64,000 bases of DNA from Acanthosoma haemorrhoidale (GCA_930367205.1 OV884012.1:58797239-58861238); one strand, 5' to 3'. Shown: positions 1 to 13,029, counted from the first letter of the stretch. The notes: generated from the sequence alone by a model not told the origin. Program-made: numbers and translations.

Positions 1-2394
1 ACAACCGCTACCTACCGGGCGCACCAGGTACTCAAGTGTACTTAACCGAAATCGTTTATTGAACTGACATAAAACAATTAACCTTTTAAGACATCAATAG
101 AAAAATATGGTAAGTAATATTTTTTAAATTTATATTATTTTACGTTAAAAATGGGTTCACTTAGATTTATCGTTGCTTATAAAGTGATTTTGCTAAATTT
201 TCAAAACTAATTATAAAAGTTGGAAGTGGTGCGGTGTCGAATTCGACAGCGATGAACTTCAGTTTTTTTATTGTTGTTCCGTTAAATGTTAAGGATTTTT
301 TTTTTTAGAAATCAAACGTTTTTTTTTATCAATTAAATAATTGTCTTACCACCTAAGTTTTAACTAAGAGTAACCTAAAGTTTGGTAATGGATATTTGTA
401 TAAGGTAATTATTAATTAGCATTTTTGCTTAGTCTTAATCTGAAATGCTTATATATTATTATAAGTGTCTGATCCCTGATTTTACTACTATAACAACTAA
501 CATAACTAATAACAAATCAACTAGTTATTAGTTACAACTAATTCCACCTAAAATAAGTTACCAATTACAATAAATAATACAAATTATTATAATACGTATC
601 CTTACCTCCTATTGCTCTTCAAGAAAATTTTAATTTTTCAAATAAAGTTCTTATTACATTTTTTTCCCGAACTTTATGTATTTTAACCGCACAAATAATA
701 GTTGGGTAATTTTTAAAGCAATTGATAAGCTAACGTTGTTAATTTGTAAATTCATGGAAGGAGTACCCTTTTTTTACAAATAATAAAAATGTCATTTATT
801 ATAGATTAAAACCATAGCATCAAATAAAACAATTGTAACAATAAAAAATTATTTTTATTTTTTACAAATTTTTAACATCAATGCTGAGTATTGAAGGACA
901 GGTTTATTTTTTGTTAAATTTCACTCACTAGTAACACTTTAGCAGCAGTTGTGAAATTAATCAAATAAGTGATATTTTTTTTCAAATCTATTAAAAAAAA
1001 AGTAAAAAACATATATACTCATGAGAGTTAAGCATGCATTCCTAGAGATTTTTTTAGTCCATAGTAATTAGGAAGATAAGATCTTGAAACAGGTAGGAAC
1101 AGCATAACAACTTGAAAAATTACTTGTTATTCAAGCTGTTAAGCCTAGCTAAGCGCACACTGCCCTTTGTAGTGCAAATTACCACAAAGGTAGGAAGGAG
1201 CCCTTTAATTCAACAAATAATATAAATTCATGTAGTCGCGAACCGAGCCTAATTAGAAGTTGTTGTTCTTCGTGAATGCTTTGAATGAAGTTCAAAAAGT
1301 CGATTGATAAATAGTTTTAGAAGACGAATTATTTTATCTTAAAATTCCTCCGGGAGCGTATTTTTTTACAATTTAATTTAGATTTTTTCTGTTGTTTTCT
1401 AATTAATTTAATTAACACGTGAACGAGCTAGCAAATGTTACTACTTGTACCTAGTAGTTTAAAAGCCGGTTATGGATTACTTCCATTGAATTATACCTAT
1501 TCGTAGGGACATTCAATGTTTAGTAAAGGTTAATTTTTTAATAACATAGTGTTAAAAAACTATGAAATTCTAAACTCGCATTTAAAACAATTTGTTTAAA
1601 TAAGACTATTGAGAGGCCACGTATATATACATATATATGGCAGTAGTTAATAACCAGGTGAGTTATATAGAACTTGTATGTATAACTCATTAAAGTCCCC
1701 ACATGTGATATATTTCTCATTCTGGAAAACAACGATGAAACTGCCGAATACAGGGAAATAAACGTAAATATGTTATAATTTTCTGAAAGAGTTGATTTCT
1801 CGAAGTGAACGATGACTTAATGACATTGGCCGTGTGGTAAAGCAGAAGGCCGTTTTGCGTATATTGAATATAAATTAAAAATCCATTCTCCTCTTCTGTA
1901 AAATAGCAAAATTTACAGTTACATCGGAACTATTATTTTATGTTATATTATTAATCGTTGTCGTTGATATTTTTTTATTACAAGTAATTAATTCTAAAGG
2001 TAAAGAAAAAAAGGTTTTAACTGTAGTACGACACGTCAGAAGAATTGACTTTTCTCTTTGAAGTAAGAAGCCATAACCAGTCAAAAAATTCTATAATAAG
2101 TAATTAAATATTTAATAATAAATATGTATTATGGAAATGGCAGTATTTTTCATGTCAACATCAAATGGGCCACTCATGTACAATATACCCATGAACAATA
2201 AACTTATACAGGAAGCATGTATGCCTGGAGAGATTTTTAGTCCATAATAAATACGAAAATAAAACCTTTGGTCGCCTTCCGGCGGTCATAAAACCTAAGT
2301 AGGTGAGTCCCTATAAAACACACCCTTTTAGACCAGCAGTCATAAACTTAAGGGGGATTGGCCACCTGGGCATCATAGAATATACCCCCTTCAG
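1..2394. other. AT-rich DNA without recognisable genes
   Basis: Long A/T runs and many stops in all frames. No family is recognised. Two short stretches, about 1033-1088 and 2213-2270, look like diverged copies of each other (both carry a core GAGATTTTT..AGTCCATA). Confidence 0.6.
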
Positions 2395-2863
2395 CTGACT
2401 CCGCCTTCCACTAGGAAGGGGGTACAGTATTTAAATCAAGTGGTTACGCCCTGTAAGACACTCTTTCCCAGTCTCTTCATCTCCTCAGCCGCACTACTCG
2501 GTCGCTTTACGCCAGGGCCGCTTGGCCCTGGAAGGCAGGCACTCAGACTCCTCGTCAGCCTACACTTCCTCTGCCACACCTCTACGCCGGCACCCTGTCT
2601 CACAGCCTCTAGCAGACCCTCTGACGACTTGTACCATTACGCTGCCGATCTCCCGCCCGAACTCTGAAAACTGGTCTTATTCTTTATGAAACCTCTAAAC
2701 CTCTCTCCTGAACACAGTGTATTGTCATGACACATCCCTATCAATAAAATGGAGTCAGATATTAACGCCGACATGGAACCTGGTTTATGTTATAAACTAC
2801 AACAATCCGCACTTGTCACCAGGGCTAGAGTGATTAGGCACTCCCCTAATGACGCCCCCGACA
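2395..2863 (+). mobile_element. LTR relic, LTR-2 family (Gypsy-type)
   Basis: The stretch matches the solo LTR at 44362-44965 along most of its length. It shares the hairpin core CCAGGGCCgcTTGGCCCTGG (2512-2531), the segment with an ATGGAGTCAGATATTAA core, and the ACTTGTCACCAGGG..AGAGTGATTAGGCACTCCCCT end. It finishes in a terminal CA (CCCGACA, 2857-2863). The 5' boundary cannot be placed and no target-site duplication is visible. It has no coding capacity. Confidence 0.7.
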
Positions 2864-2989
2864 ATCTTAATCATATCACACCTAAGATAATAGCTAGAAG
2901 TAGACACAATTGTACCTGTAATATCAGCCTATACCAGTACTTGTAATATTAACTGACTCGTTAACCTAAGCCTTTAAGAAATATGATGG

Positions 2990-3780
2990 ATGATCACGCT
3001 TGATACAGAAAAAGCTTCATTCATAAACTTATTTATTACAGTTTTCAATCTTATATAATACACCTCAACCACTCCTACCTTCCTAATAGATCTTTTTACA
3101 TCAATAGAACACCCTCAAGGCTCTTGTCTACCTCTTACTCTATTTCATCTATGTATCTCTTACAGTCCATCATACCCCAATGTCAAAAGATATATATATA
3201 TATACAGACAACACAGTAATTTAAACAATAGATAGACCCAATAACGAATAGATTACTAAAACTATTATCTTTAAACAATTCTCAACTATCTTGATCCCAT
3301 TCCATTCGCTACCAAAAACTTTAGACTATTTCCACACATTCACAAACCGCGTAAAAAATAAATGCAAACAAACTGAAACCATAATTAATAAAATGTCACC
3401 CAACTTCCACAAAAATTAAAAGCTGGCACCTGAAAACAAAGTAATGCTAAAAAAAAGCAGTAATCCGCCCCACATTGACATATGCTGCACCACTTTGGAG
3501 TTACACTTGTACTTCAAATTACAGGAAACTGGAAGTTGTACAACAAATCAGTAAGGGCATTATTTATTAACATCTACCCTTAATACACCAAGGTAACCAC
3601 CATGTTGCCTGCAATTACCCACAATCTACCAGCATCTACTCACACAGACAGAGCAATTCTAACTTCCATATTACAACGCTTATAAATAAGAGAAATAAGA
3701 AATTGCGCTCAAAAGATAAATCCTCAAACGAACTGTTGGGACAACATTAGCCAAATTCTATTTCTAAGAGCTTAAGTAAT
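2990..3780 (+). pseudogene. Decayed Jockey-clade reverse transcriptase
   Basis: This is a heavily mutated ORF2 relic. Reading across frames gives, in order, LDTEKA (RT block with the first catalytic Asp), PQGS followed by a PLTLFHL stretch (GVPQGSVLGP block), IYTDNTVI (the YADD box, here YTDN), and then the Jockey thumb region AVIRPTLTYAAPLWSYT. This order and spacing match Jockey-type LINEs. Several stops and frameshifts interrupt it and the second Asp of the active site is changed, so it is dead. It begins about 130 bp after an LTR relic and its 3' end fades near 3780. It seems related to, but distinct from, the better-preserved copy at 25.1 kb. Confidence 0.7.
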
Positions 3781-3959
3781 TTTGTTTACTTATCACTTTA
3801 ATATATTTTTCTTTGTCTTCATTTTTTTATGTAGTTTTTTACTACTGTTGAATCTACAACTTAAATTCAAATGCGGTGTACAAGGGCACTTTCTCAGTGA
3901 GCAATGCATGTATTTTTTTTTTACTTCAGAGCAAAACTGTAAATTATGTAAATTTAATT

Positions 3960-4515
3960 TTTTTTTTTTTTTGTGCAATAATTACAATCTGCCTTTTATA
4001 AGGCAATAATAATACAGATAAATGATCTCATTCATACCATATTTACAGTTCATCATTCACTCACTCAATCATACAATACTTACAGACAGCCCAGAGACCT
4101 CCCAAATCCACATGCGAAGAGAAAGCTGAGTCTTGGGAAGTCCCCCACGCTCCTCCGTCAGCCGCGTCACCGGGTACTAGCCAGTGGAGGCTGACCAAGA
4201 GCGCGAGCGAGAGCCACAGACGCTCAGGACATGGTTGGAGAAACTGGCCATTGCCAGGACTCCCACTGTCACGCGATTATAGCAGGTCACGAGGCCACTG
4301 CCGTTTCAGTCTCCGAGGAGGTTATAGGGATGAGTGGCGCAGTGCAATGCCTGTGCTACGGGATTAGGGTGGTTGGATAGGTTACTATGGAATTTCATGA
4401 ACTTGGATGGAATTTCATGAACTTGGAAGGGATAAGTTTAAGAATGTAGGGCATATTATGATTGTCATGAAGGATTTTGTTTCTGACGTAATAAGGGGAA
4501 AATTATGTAAATAAA
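3960..4515 (-). mobile_element. 5'-truncated Jockey-A LINE, 3' end
   Basis: Read on the minus strand, it holds the last roughly 60 codons of Jockey-A ORF2 (core PYILKLIPSKFMKFH), then the 3'UTR and a T-run (polyA on the element strand) at 3958-3974. It keeps 3'UTR sequence that the 25.1 kb copy lacks, so the latter has an internal UTR deletion. A 20-bp unit GGAATTTCATGAACTTGGA is tandemly duplicated at about 4390-4430 and breaks the frame. Confidence 0.85.
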
Positions 4516-7511
4516 GAAATTAAAAAGTATTGGCTCAAGAGATCGTTTTTTAAATTTTAAGATAGCACTGGTTGTAGGTAAAAACTTATTTTTAATTATC
4601 AACAATATTAAATGTTAATAATAAGAAATGATAAATTCTGATCTTCTCAAATCTGTCGTATTTTTTTCCCCAATACCACCCTTTTTAAAGGTATCCTTTG
4701 AGTTTTTCATTTCAAGGCATGCCTATTTTTATTTTGGGGGGGGGCTCATTACACGGCTTTCTTGGTGGTATCTTCCAGAAGGATGACGGGGAGTCCCCAG
4801 GGAGAGTGCCGAAGCAGCCAGAACTGAACAATACAATGGGCTCCCTTTATTGAAAATGTTGGTATTGTTTCTCTTCGCTTATCTCACATGAACTCCAGCC
4901 CACTGATTATGACCTACGTTCGATGTTTGGTCTCGTTTTGTTGTATTTCTTTGATCTGATTTTAGTAGGAAAAAAATACTGTATATTGAAATCTAATAAA
5001 TCAAGCTACTCTACGATAATTATGTTATACGACTTATCCAAAACTGATTATAAGGTAGATAGTTAAAAAGTAATAATGACAAAATTATTGTATAAATGTG
5101 ATCACAGCGAAAATCCATTACTTCAAAAGTGCTGATTTACATACTAAATGAAGAAAAACGAAAGGAACAGACTAATGCAGGGAGGACGGGTTGTCTAGGA
5201 TATGCAAGTTCCCAAGTCCCCAAATCAAAGCTTTAAGCTCATCTAATGTAAGCACTTTCTAAAGGAAAAAATATACAGGAGAGTAAAAAAGAAGTAATTC
5301 GAATTGTACAGTGGAGCGATGAAGCTAAAATTAGATTTACACCCAAATGACTAGGTAAAGTTTTCCTCGAATCCGATTAGAAAACACAGTCGTATTTAAA
5401 TAGGCCGATTCGTAAAGAAAAAAACAGACTTTTTGTAGCCCTTTCAGGGATTTACAGGTGTACAAGAGCCACTTGGCTACGTTCGTTTGTCTGTTTTGGT
5501 AGGGACTCCAGTTGGGGATGATTTTATCACACATGCCATTCTATTAAATCTACTAGTAACCACCATTTATAATTAAACGTTCACTAAAAATAAATTACGT
5601 TCATAAAATACATTCTCCATCTTTCAGGTGTACACGTTCATTATTAACTTGAGAACAGGAAGGAAATTTCTTAGGAAAAAAGTTATTCTGTATTCGGAAT
5701 GAACTAGTGTAAGGTTAACTTGACAGTTTAGATATTTGGATGGGGGTTTAACTTAAAATGGATTATATTTTTTTCTCTTTTAGCCAAGAAATAAAATAAA
5801 GTTTTATTAGTCGTTTAAAATCATAATTTTTAAAAAAAGATATTTTTCTACCTACATGTGAACATTTTGGAAATTGCAGGATACAGCTTTTAAATGATTC
5901 TGACTGTTAGTTTAGACAAAAATGAACACCTTGTATTGCATCAGAGCTCAAACAGCTGAGATCAAAGAGTGGCGCTTCAAATATTCCCGAAAACCTGATA
6001 AGTGGTAAAATAAAAGTCTGTTCCTGAAAGCCATAAACATGTCGAAGAAAATATAGCTAAAATCTACTTTCAAAATAAAAAGTATATAAAAAATGTCTTA
6101 TATAAGCATATATTATATGCTACTAAAAGGAAATCTGCTTATGTACTTGCTTGTTCATTAATAAATTAATTTACTTAAGTTATTATTAATAATAATACAT
6201 CAGTAGTTTTATACGATCGATAATTAGACAAACCGGAAGGTTAAATACATCTTTCAGTATATTTTGAAATTACAAGTAGCACATTATACTCTTTCGATAT
6301 ATCAAATATTACTCGAAAATATCAATGGGATTTAAATACTTTCGAGGAGATCGTAAGATTCAAAGCAAAAATAAAAACGGAACCTATTTTGCTTCTGAAT
6401 AAATCTTTTAGTGAATGTGAACACAAATTCTCAGCAAACGATGGTATTATACCAAGAATATTATTTTTTGTCCATTATGTTTAATAATGAGCTACAGGGA
6501 AAAGGAAAAAAGCATTACTTTAACGTATTATAAAAGGATCAAACTGCATTAAAACTTTGACGGGTGGTGACGCTAGTACAATAGCGAGCCCCTCCTAAAA
6601 TAATCTTGACTTTTAAGATACTTTCTTAAAGGCTCCTTTAGAAACTCGTCAGAGTTCTTTTCTATTCAGAAATCTTGAGTATTTTACTCTTGAGTCCGGT
6701 GGTTTAATAGTATGCTGTATTATAGAAAATCACACATAATTATCAGAGCTGTCTATTCGACTAACTAGATCTATCTGAATATAATTTGAAGTTTTTCTAT
6801 TCAATTGCCAGTTTTTTCTTAATACTGAAAGAGGATTGCACCTTCTAGTAGTCTGCAAGTGTTGGTTATCTGGGTTTTCGACAAATATTTGTAGTTTGAA
6901 ATCATAAAAGATCATATTGCATCACATTGATAGTAAATACATTCTCATTTAGTAACTATTTTATTTCTGTTGGCTTTGCTGTAAATTAAATAAAACATTG
7001 ATAATTTAGCTATATATCTTATTTACAGCTGGAAAAATGGATACTTTTCGCTCCGAAAGGGATCAAATGTGAATCCATGCATAGTAGTGGAAACCTACCC
7101 CTCAAGCTTCCAGACTTAGTCCGGTGTTAGCTGACCGAGGGGACAACCAAAGGTTCGACACAGGATCAATTAATGTTGCCCTTCAGAAGGGGAGTTGGGC
7201 GGTCTTCCAATCTCAGATGTTGTTAGCCTTTAATGAATCTACTAAACGGTTATTCATTGAGGGCCTTTATTAAAAATATACATGACAATTCCGCTTTTCA
7301 TTTTACCACTGATAAATATGATTTGCGGTCTCAATATTTATGTGACACCGATAATTGACGAGCTCACTTAATCATACGTATAAGTAGCTGTTTACAATTA
7401 AACATATTTCTGACCTCATCGTCTCTCAGAATAAGCTTTGGTAAAAAAATAGTATATCATTATACCTGTGATCAGTTTTTAGACTGTTCTACCTGTTTAA
7501 TTTTAATGTTT
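4516..7511. other. No recognisable feature
   Basis: AT-rich, with short open frames only. A somewhat GC-richer patch lies near 4740-4860 and another near 7060-7230. Neither gave a recognisable protein or repeat. Confidence 0.5.
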
Positions 7512-7612
7512 GAGGTATGAATGAGATCATTTATCTGTATTATTATTGCCTTATAAAAGGCAGATTGTAATTATTGCACAATAAAGATTGTTGTTGAAAT
7601 AAAAAAAAAAAT
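7512..7612 (+). mobile_element. Jockey-A LINE 3' terminus
   Basis: About 100 bp identical in layout to the Jockey-A 3' end: GGTATGAATGAGATCATTTA, then GGCAGATTGTAAT, GCACAATAAAG and a terminal A-run (7600-7612). It is very close to the minus-strand copy at 3960. A severely 5'-truncated insertion. Confidence 0.85.
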
Positions 7613-9180
7613 CTGTTTTATGAGGGGGCAGGTGGCTTACCCTCCCAGGTTTTATTGCTGGACCTTCGACCCTCTGTTACTTGTTTTATGACTGCCGATC
7701 TCTCCGTGATTTATTACTAGAAAACAATGTTTTACATCTAATTACCATACATTATATATGCACCAGAGTATATGGTGATTTAACACTTATATAGTTGAGT
7801 CACTACAAAGATCATTGTTCTCAATTGCTTAGAGCCCTTCAGTGAAGATTGTAATCTTATTTCAATAACAAGAATTTCTAGTTTTGAGCTAAGCTACGTG
7901 TAGGCAGAAGTGAAGATTTCAGTCGGTCCTGTTATGTGTAGAAAAGATTTCTCTATTTCCTAAATTATTCCGTAAGAATTTTTCAGCGGCTAACAAACAG
8001 AAAAAAAATAAGAAAACATTATTATTAATACGCTCATTATTATTAATTACTGAGTTCGCGTATTGACAGCTGAAACATTTGCGTTAGTTTCGGACTAGCC
8101 AAACGTAGTAATCTAAACTCATCGACAGACTTGACAGCCATGCCTCATGCTCTGAATGGTGGATGGAAATCAAAACGTACCTAATTAAAATCTCTAAGCA
8201 AATAACTGGCCTAAAGGGTTAAGTACAACTTGAGGAAGTAATACTTTGACCTATTGTGCCAATTAAAGATAGATAATGAAGCGGAGTTGGTAGAGATGTT
8301 TAAAGAAAAACCTGCCCATGGCTAATTACCCTTCAGTGTTTGGTTGACCTTTAACCACGATCCCACGTTAAATAAAAGTTTGAACTGTAAACCACTTAAT
8401 TACAGTTAAAATAAAAAAAAATTGTATGTATATCGTCCGCATTATGGGGAAAGTTCACCATGTCATTTACACAGGTTTAAAAACACATATGACATTTTAT
8501 TGTTTTTCAAAGGAGCCGAGAACATAAGCAACTTTCCTGAGCATTTCTTTGGTTCGGTTAGTACTGTTTTGATTCAATTTTTTCGAATTACCAAAGCTAA
8601 TATATTATTACAATATTTGAAAAGAAATTCAATTTGTAGGAAATCATTACCCTGTGGCTGTGATGAGACAGTGAATCCTGGTATAGAGTTAAATGAGATA
8701 ATGTCTATTTACTGTAATTTTTAACTATATACAAAGTAATAAAATGCTAGTTGAGTTTGCAGTGTCAAACAATTAATGATTTCGACGATCTTATTAATAA
8801 ACCACCCTTGACAAATTTCCTAAATTTTAATAAACTATTTTTATTAATATTCACTTTCAAAACCAGTTTCTATAATAGCCCCAAATTATTGTACTGCCAA
8901 TGAGAATTTGTCACTTCGGCTGTTTTGTGTAAATATTTTATCAAAACCAACGTGTTTGATCTATTGTTAAAATGATGTAGTGCCTGAAAAATACAATTTA
9001 AAAAAAATCAAAAAAATCTGATTTTGATTCAAGGTATACGGTTGGTTCAGTGCTGAGACCGGATTTTATAGAAAAAATAAAATAAAAATTTTTATACGGG
9101 TAGCAATTAATATAAAAAACAACAACAAAGTAATGAGTTGATGAAAGTGGTGTACCTCTGACCACTCATTCGAGCAGCGG
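7613..9180. other. No recognisable gene
   Basis: AT-rich. A 100-codon open frame at 8422-8724 (plus) shows no motif I recognise and has the base composition of its surroundings, so I do not call it a gene. Confidence 0.5.
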
Positions 9181-9605
9181 AGCAACAGTGAACTTCAAGA
9201 GATATTTGAGATGCCTACGGTGGATGAATTCATCCAACGTTGACATATAAAATTTTTCGACTCCTTGCAATACTTAAAAAACCCGGTGTTTAACACTATA
9301 ACCCCCGCTCCGTTCCCCCATCGATGGCAGGACGCTGTCACGGCTGGAACGCTTTAGTCTTAGGTTCTAGGTGTAGGTTTTAGTTTTTAGTGTTTTCACG
9401 GTTATAAGCAGAAGGTCAGCCTCATAACCTAGTGTTGTGTATGTGTTGACTTTGTAACTTCAATCTGAAAATGTATTTTATTTATGACCTCCTTCGAATG
9501 CATCAGCGCATCGCAGTACGAGGAGCAAATTGTAACCCAATAATTTTTTTTTGTTCACTGTAAACTATATCAATAAAGAGGTTTTGAAATTTAAAAAACA
9601 AAAAA
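9181..9605 (+). pseudogene. Jockey-B LINE: ORF2 C-terminus and 3'UTR
   Basis: One frame from about 9190 reads through VDEFIQR, a stop, then HIKFFDSLQ and an FPHRW motif. This matches the C-terminus of the copy at 33405-33720 (IQDFIKRRHIKFFESL..VRWKH). ORF2 ends near 9357. The 3'UTR follows, with the CTCATAACCTAGTG motif, CGAATGCATC, AATAAAGAGGTTTTGAAA and a short A-rich tail (to about 9605). This UTR identifies the short LINE tails at 39894, 41893 and 54529 as the same family. One internal stop makes it a pseudogene. Confidence 0.75.
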
Positions 9606-9635
9606 CAAGTTGGCATAACGAACAGGACCGTCACT

Positions 9636-10039
9636 TGGAACATTACTCCCTCCTCTCTCTGCACTGGCGCTTGCTGCTCTACTCAAAACCATGGCCTTCT
9701 CATTCAACTACCTCTGCATCTCTCTCTCCTAACCTCGTTATGTTTTAGTCCGGCGTTGTCAGACCCCACACCTTCCTAGTGGGAATCTCGGTCATCGTCT
9801 CGCCAAAACTAGCACCTCCTTGGGAGAGACCTCTCCCTCGTGGACGACGGTTGCCGTGGCCCTACAAACTTTACCTAGTAGCGTCGACTAGGCCGGCAGC
9901 CAGGGTAAAAGACCACAAGTCCACCCGCTCTATCTCTTTCTTGGCGCTCTCCAGACGGCTGCCAGAGGTTGTAGCGACCCTAGCCCGCGGTAGGCGTCTC
10001 TTACCCACTCCGGGGATATTCGACAATCATGACCCGACA
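9636..10039 (+). mobile_element. LTR-1 fragment
   Basis: Aligns with the 3' part of the solo LTRs at 39.6, 52.2 and 57.1 kb: GGCCTTCTCATT, TTTTAGTCCGGCGTTGTCAG, CCTTCCTAGTGGGAATCTC, CTCCTTGGGAGAGACCTCTCC. It ends in CATGACCCGACA at 10039. The 5' half is missing and the middle (about 9900-10010) is diverged. The Jockey-B tail sits directly upstream, so LINE insertion or rearrangement may have removed the 5' half. Confidence 0.75.
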
Positions 10040-10467
10040 GCTCTTATTTGCTTCTTATTGTGCATTCCCCTAAAGAACAACTATGTCCAAAAATTCGAAC
10101 AATTGTAATTTGGCTTTGGTTTCCTGGTTTCTGACCCAGATGTGAGAACCAGGTAAATCAGTGTCTTATAAAAAACAATCTTGGTACATTGAAATACCGC
10201 TCAAAAGATGTAGTTGAAGTTGTTAACGGCCGACATCATTCCAGTTTTCCTTTCCACAGATCTAGTATTCATTTGTTACTTGCGAGAAAAGGTAGTATAT
10301 ATTAAATCTAGGACAGTCGCTATTAATGGCAATTTATTTTTTCAATTTTGCTTTAGATTTTTTAAAATTGTGATTGTTAAGAGCAAAATTTGCTTTTAAT
10401 TATTTTTATGATTAATTTTAATTCTAACCTTAAAAGTTAGGATTACCAAGGATATGTGCCTATTCTT
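10040..10467. other. No recognisable feature
   Basis: AT-rich spacer between the LTR fragment and the virus-like block. Confidence 0.5.
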
Positions 10468-10677
10468 TTACTGTATAGAGCTACTAGTTTTATGCTGACA
10501 AAGTATTGCAAAAAACAAATTGTAAAAAAACCCGCAAAAATAGCCTTTTACTCTTTCAACCTTAACACACCTCTGAACATCCTCAAGTAATTTATCATTG
10601 ATCAATTCAGAAATCATTTCCTGCAACTTTGATTTATCTAGTTCAAAAGGTAGCTTTACATCTGATAAGTCTCCCAA
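10468..10677 (-). pseudogene. Virus-like block: short ORF, 69 codons
   Basis: The first 45 residues are charged and helix-prone (core LDKSKLQEMISELINDKLLE). The remainder turns hydrophobic. No family recognised. I list it only because it is the next coding-like frame in the same orientation; it marks the low-coordinate edge of what I can see of the block. Confidence 0.25.
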
Positions 10678-11069
10678 CTAGCCTCTTGCTATATCAAATA
10701 CAATAGCGCTTCCAATAGGCATTGTCATCATTAGATTATGAGGAATTTTATTGTACTCCCACATATAGGAGGATCGTCAGCTTGTTGTACCACCTCATAA
10801 TTATAATACAATTTATTTTTACCCAATTACCTTTCGAGTTCCTTTGGTGGTATAAGAATCCCCATAAGAATCGAAGTAATACTTGGTGTTACCATTTTTT
10901 TAATAAACAGTCCACTGTGTGCCAACGCCTGATGCGTTATCAAAATTAATAATACTCCGAAAATTGTCCATCTCTCATAAAAATGCCGTTAAAATAATTA
11001 ATCTTTAAATGCTTAGTGATAAATAAGATATCAAAGTTTGTTAACGGTTCTACATTAAGAATGTTTACT

Positions 11070-11290
11070 TTTTATTTTATTTTTTGAAGGACGAGGACCA
11101 TTTTTAAATTTCTGTAAGCCTGAGCCCAGCTTAGCTTTAGCGATTTTCTCTTTTTCTAGGTTATACCTCTTTGTATATTCAAGTCGAGCAGTTGTCCCAC
11201 GCATCAATCACTCAGGTAACCATAGCAGCCTCTCCTCCTAACAATGCACTTAGTGTCCCTAACCCTGCAAATACTAATGGCTAGAATTAT
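11070..11290 (-). pseudogene. Virus-like block: small hydrophobic/basic protein relic
   Basis: Reading minus from about 11287 gives a glycine/alanine hydrophobic segment (LVFAGLGTLSALLGGEAAM). After a frameshift comes a charged stretch (LEKEKIAKAKLGSGLQKF) and a Lys/Arg-rich end. A membrane-active or minor-virion small protein with this layout would fit a viral block, but that is inference. Stops interrupt it. Confidence 0.35.
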
Positions 11291-11706
11291 ACAGATTTTA
11301 GGTTTTCGTTCAAATGATCGTCATCCTGATCTTTTCACATTTACAATATTTTCCATTCTTCTGGATGTGTGTCTAAGTGAGTTTAATAGGTTCGCTACCT
11401 TTCTCAGTTTATGTGGTTATTTCAGATTTTATCTTAAAAATATTTTAGTAACTAAAACGACTGCATGTCATTAGCATAAATGTTTAATGGTTAAAACCCA
11501 TCCACCCCTATCATCTTCACTTACAGCCTTTTATACTACTAAGTAGAGTCTCGCCAAGTTCTCTTTTAGCTTGAGTTCTGCCTTCTTCAATTCATGACAT
11601 CCTGAAATTATTGTGGAGATCTGCGATACCTTTATTCCTTTCCTTTAGAGAATCGCAGTTATTTTTCTGTGGTTCGATGCTGTTGAACTCTTTCTTGTTT
11701 ATAGAA

Positions 11707-11934
11707 CTATACAGCAATATCCTTAATATACTTATCTCCAATTGAGTCCAGCTTAACCTTCGCTAAAAGCTCTATAGCTGTATGTATGTTAACTTTGTTT
11801 AGAATATGGTTACTTGACCGCTTAGTATTGCCACTGCCGTGGGCATAATTAAAGATAAAGGTATGGCTATAGGGAGTAGCACAATGAAGGGTATAGATAC
11901 AGCTCCTGAACCTATTTTCAGGATTCGAATTCAA
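11707..11934 (-). pseudogene. Virus-like block: small unassigned ORF
   Basis: 75 open codons beginning just as the preceding relic ends. The second half (KVNIHTAIELLAKVKLDSIG) looks like an amphipathic helix. No domain recognised. It may be a frameshifted continuation of the gene upstream rather than a separate one. Confidence 0.25.
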
Positions 11935-12870
11935 ATTAGGTTTTCTGTGTCTTTCTGCTTGACAAGTATTTGCTCGAGCTTGATTGATATAAACTTTAAC
12001 ATCTCTAATTTCTCATTGTGAAAGCTAAGGTTCCCAGCATCTTCAGGAGCCTTGATTACGCTCAACCTATTGATAAGTTCGTTCAAGTTCTTGATATACA
12101 TTACGGACTTGTTTCTGTAGTTAATGAGGCACAACCAATTTTACAGTATTCTTTTGTACTTTCGGGATCGAGGTGCTTTTGGCTTATTCGTGGATGAGTT
12201 GTTCTTTTGCTAGGATGCTGAACTTGTAACTAACATCTCTCAATAATTTATCAAGTCGTCTTTAGTAAATAACCTATTTATCGCGCCTTGGTATGAACCT
12301 GAAACGTCTTGAGTCCATAATATTCCAAGTCCTACAGTACGTTTATCCTTCGTATCGCCCATTATCAAGTCGGCATGTTCAATATAAACCTTCTTGTCAC
12401 CTAATTTAAACTCCCTCTATTCTTCATCCCATTTTAATCCGTAATGTTTGTCAGATAGTTTGGGTACCCTATTGGCCCAATAATCGCGTTTTTTAGATAT
12501 TCTATTCCGGCTTCTTCGTAGATTGATGAAGCTGTAGTATCCACGTCATTGCCTTCACCTGAGAAAGCTTCCTCCTCATCTAGGAATTTCACATTCTTTT
12601 TTTAATGGTAAGTGGTACTTTTGGCTGCAGGAATCCTTAATAATATTTTCACAAAATACGTCTCTTCGTCTTAAGGAAGTATCTCCGTGTCAGCAATATC
12701 TCGAATAGGACTATACATATAGGTCTTATTTTATTATCTACTCGACAAGCTTGTCACTTATGGTTTTGTATACCTTTTCTAAAGCCTCGTTGATTGACCT
12801 ATATTCGTATAACTTTGCCTCCCCCCTCTTCTTTCTTTTGTTTTGTAATCTTCTTATACTTCTCTATCAA
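11931..12870 (-). pseudogene. Virus-like block: conserved unknown protein relic
   Basis: Coherent coding is visible across frames: an N-terminal coiled segment (core SINEALEKVYKTISDKLVE), an acidic linker (FLDEEEAFSGEG), a YLKNAIIGPIGYP segment, a LGDKKVYIEHADLIMGD stretch, a KDDLINY helix, and a basic KPKAPRSRKYKRIL. The frame then passes a stop and runs on as 67 open codons to 11931 (KNLNELINRL..FHNEKLEML). It resembles an insect family of unknown function (possibly the one Pfam lists as DUF8207; name from memory) that I associate with packaging ATPases. At least four stops and one frameshift disable it. It lies just downstream of the ATPase relic on the same strand. Confidence 0.45.
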
Positions 12871-13029
12871 CTCTTGTTGAATTCTTTAAAGCTCTTTAGC
12901 CTTTTGTGGGAATATTCATTTTTCCTTTGTATTAACTTATTTATTAATACTAAATATTTAAAGTTTGTTATCATTTATTTTGTTGTTACTATACTTCGTT
13001 TATAAGTTTACTTTAGTTTAAATCTAGTT

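Noticed and set aside
7060..7240. GC-richer patch with TTAGTCCGGTGTTAGCTGAC resembling LTR-1
   Set aside because: Only one short match; the flanking LTR landmarks are absent.
8422..8724. 100-codon open frame
   Set aside because: No motif, AT-rich codon content like the surroundings and no neighbours; chance is likely.
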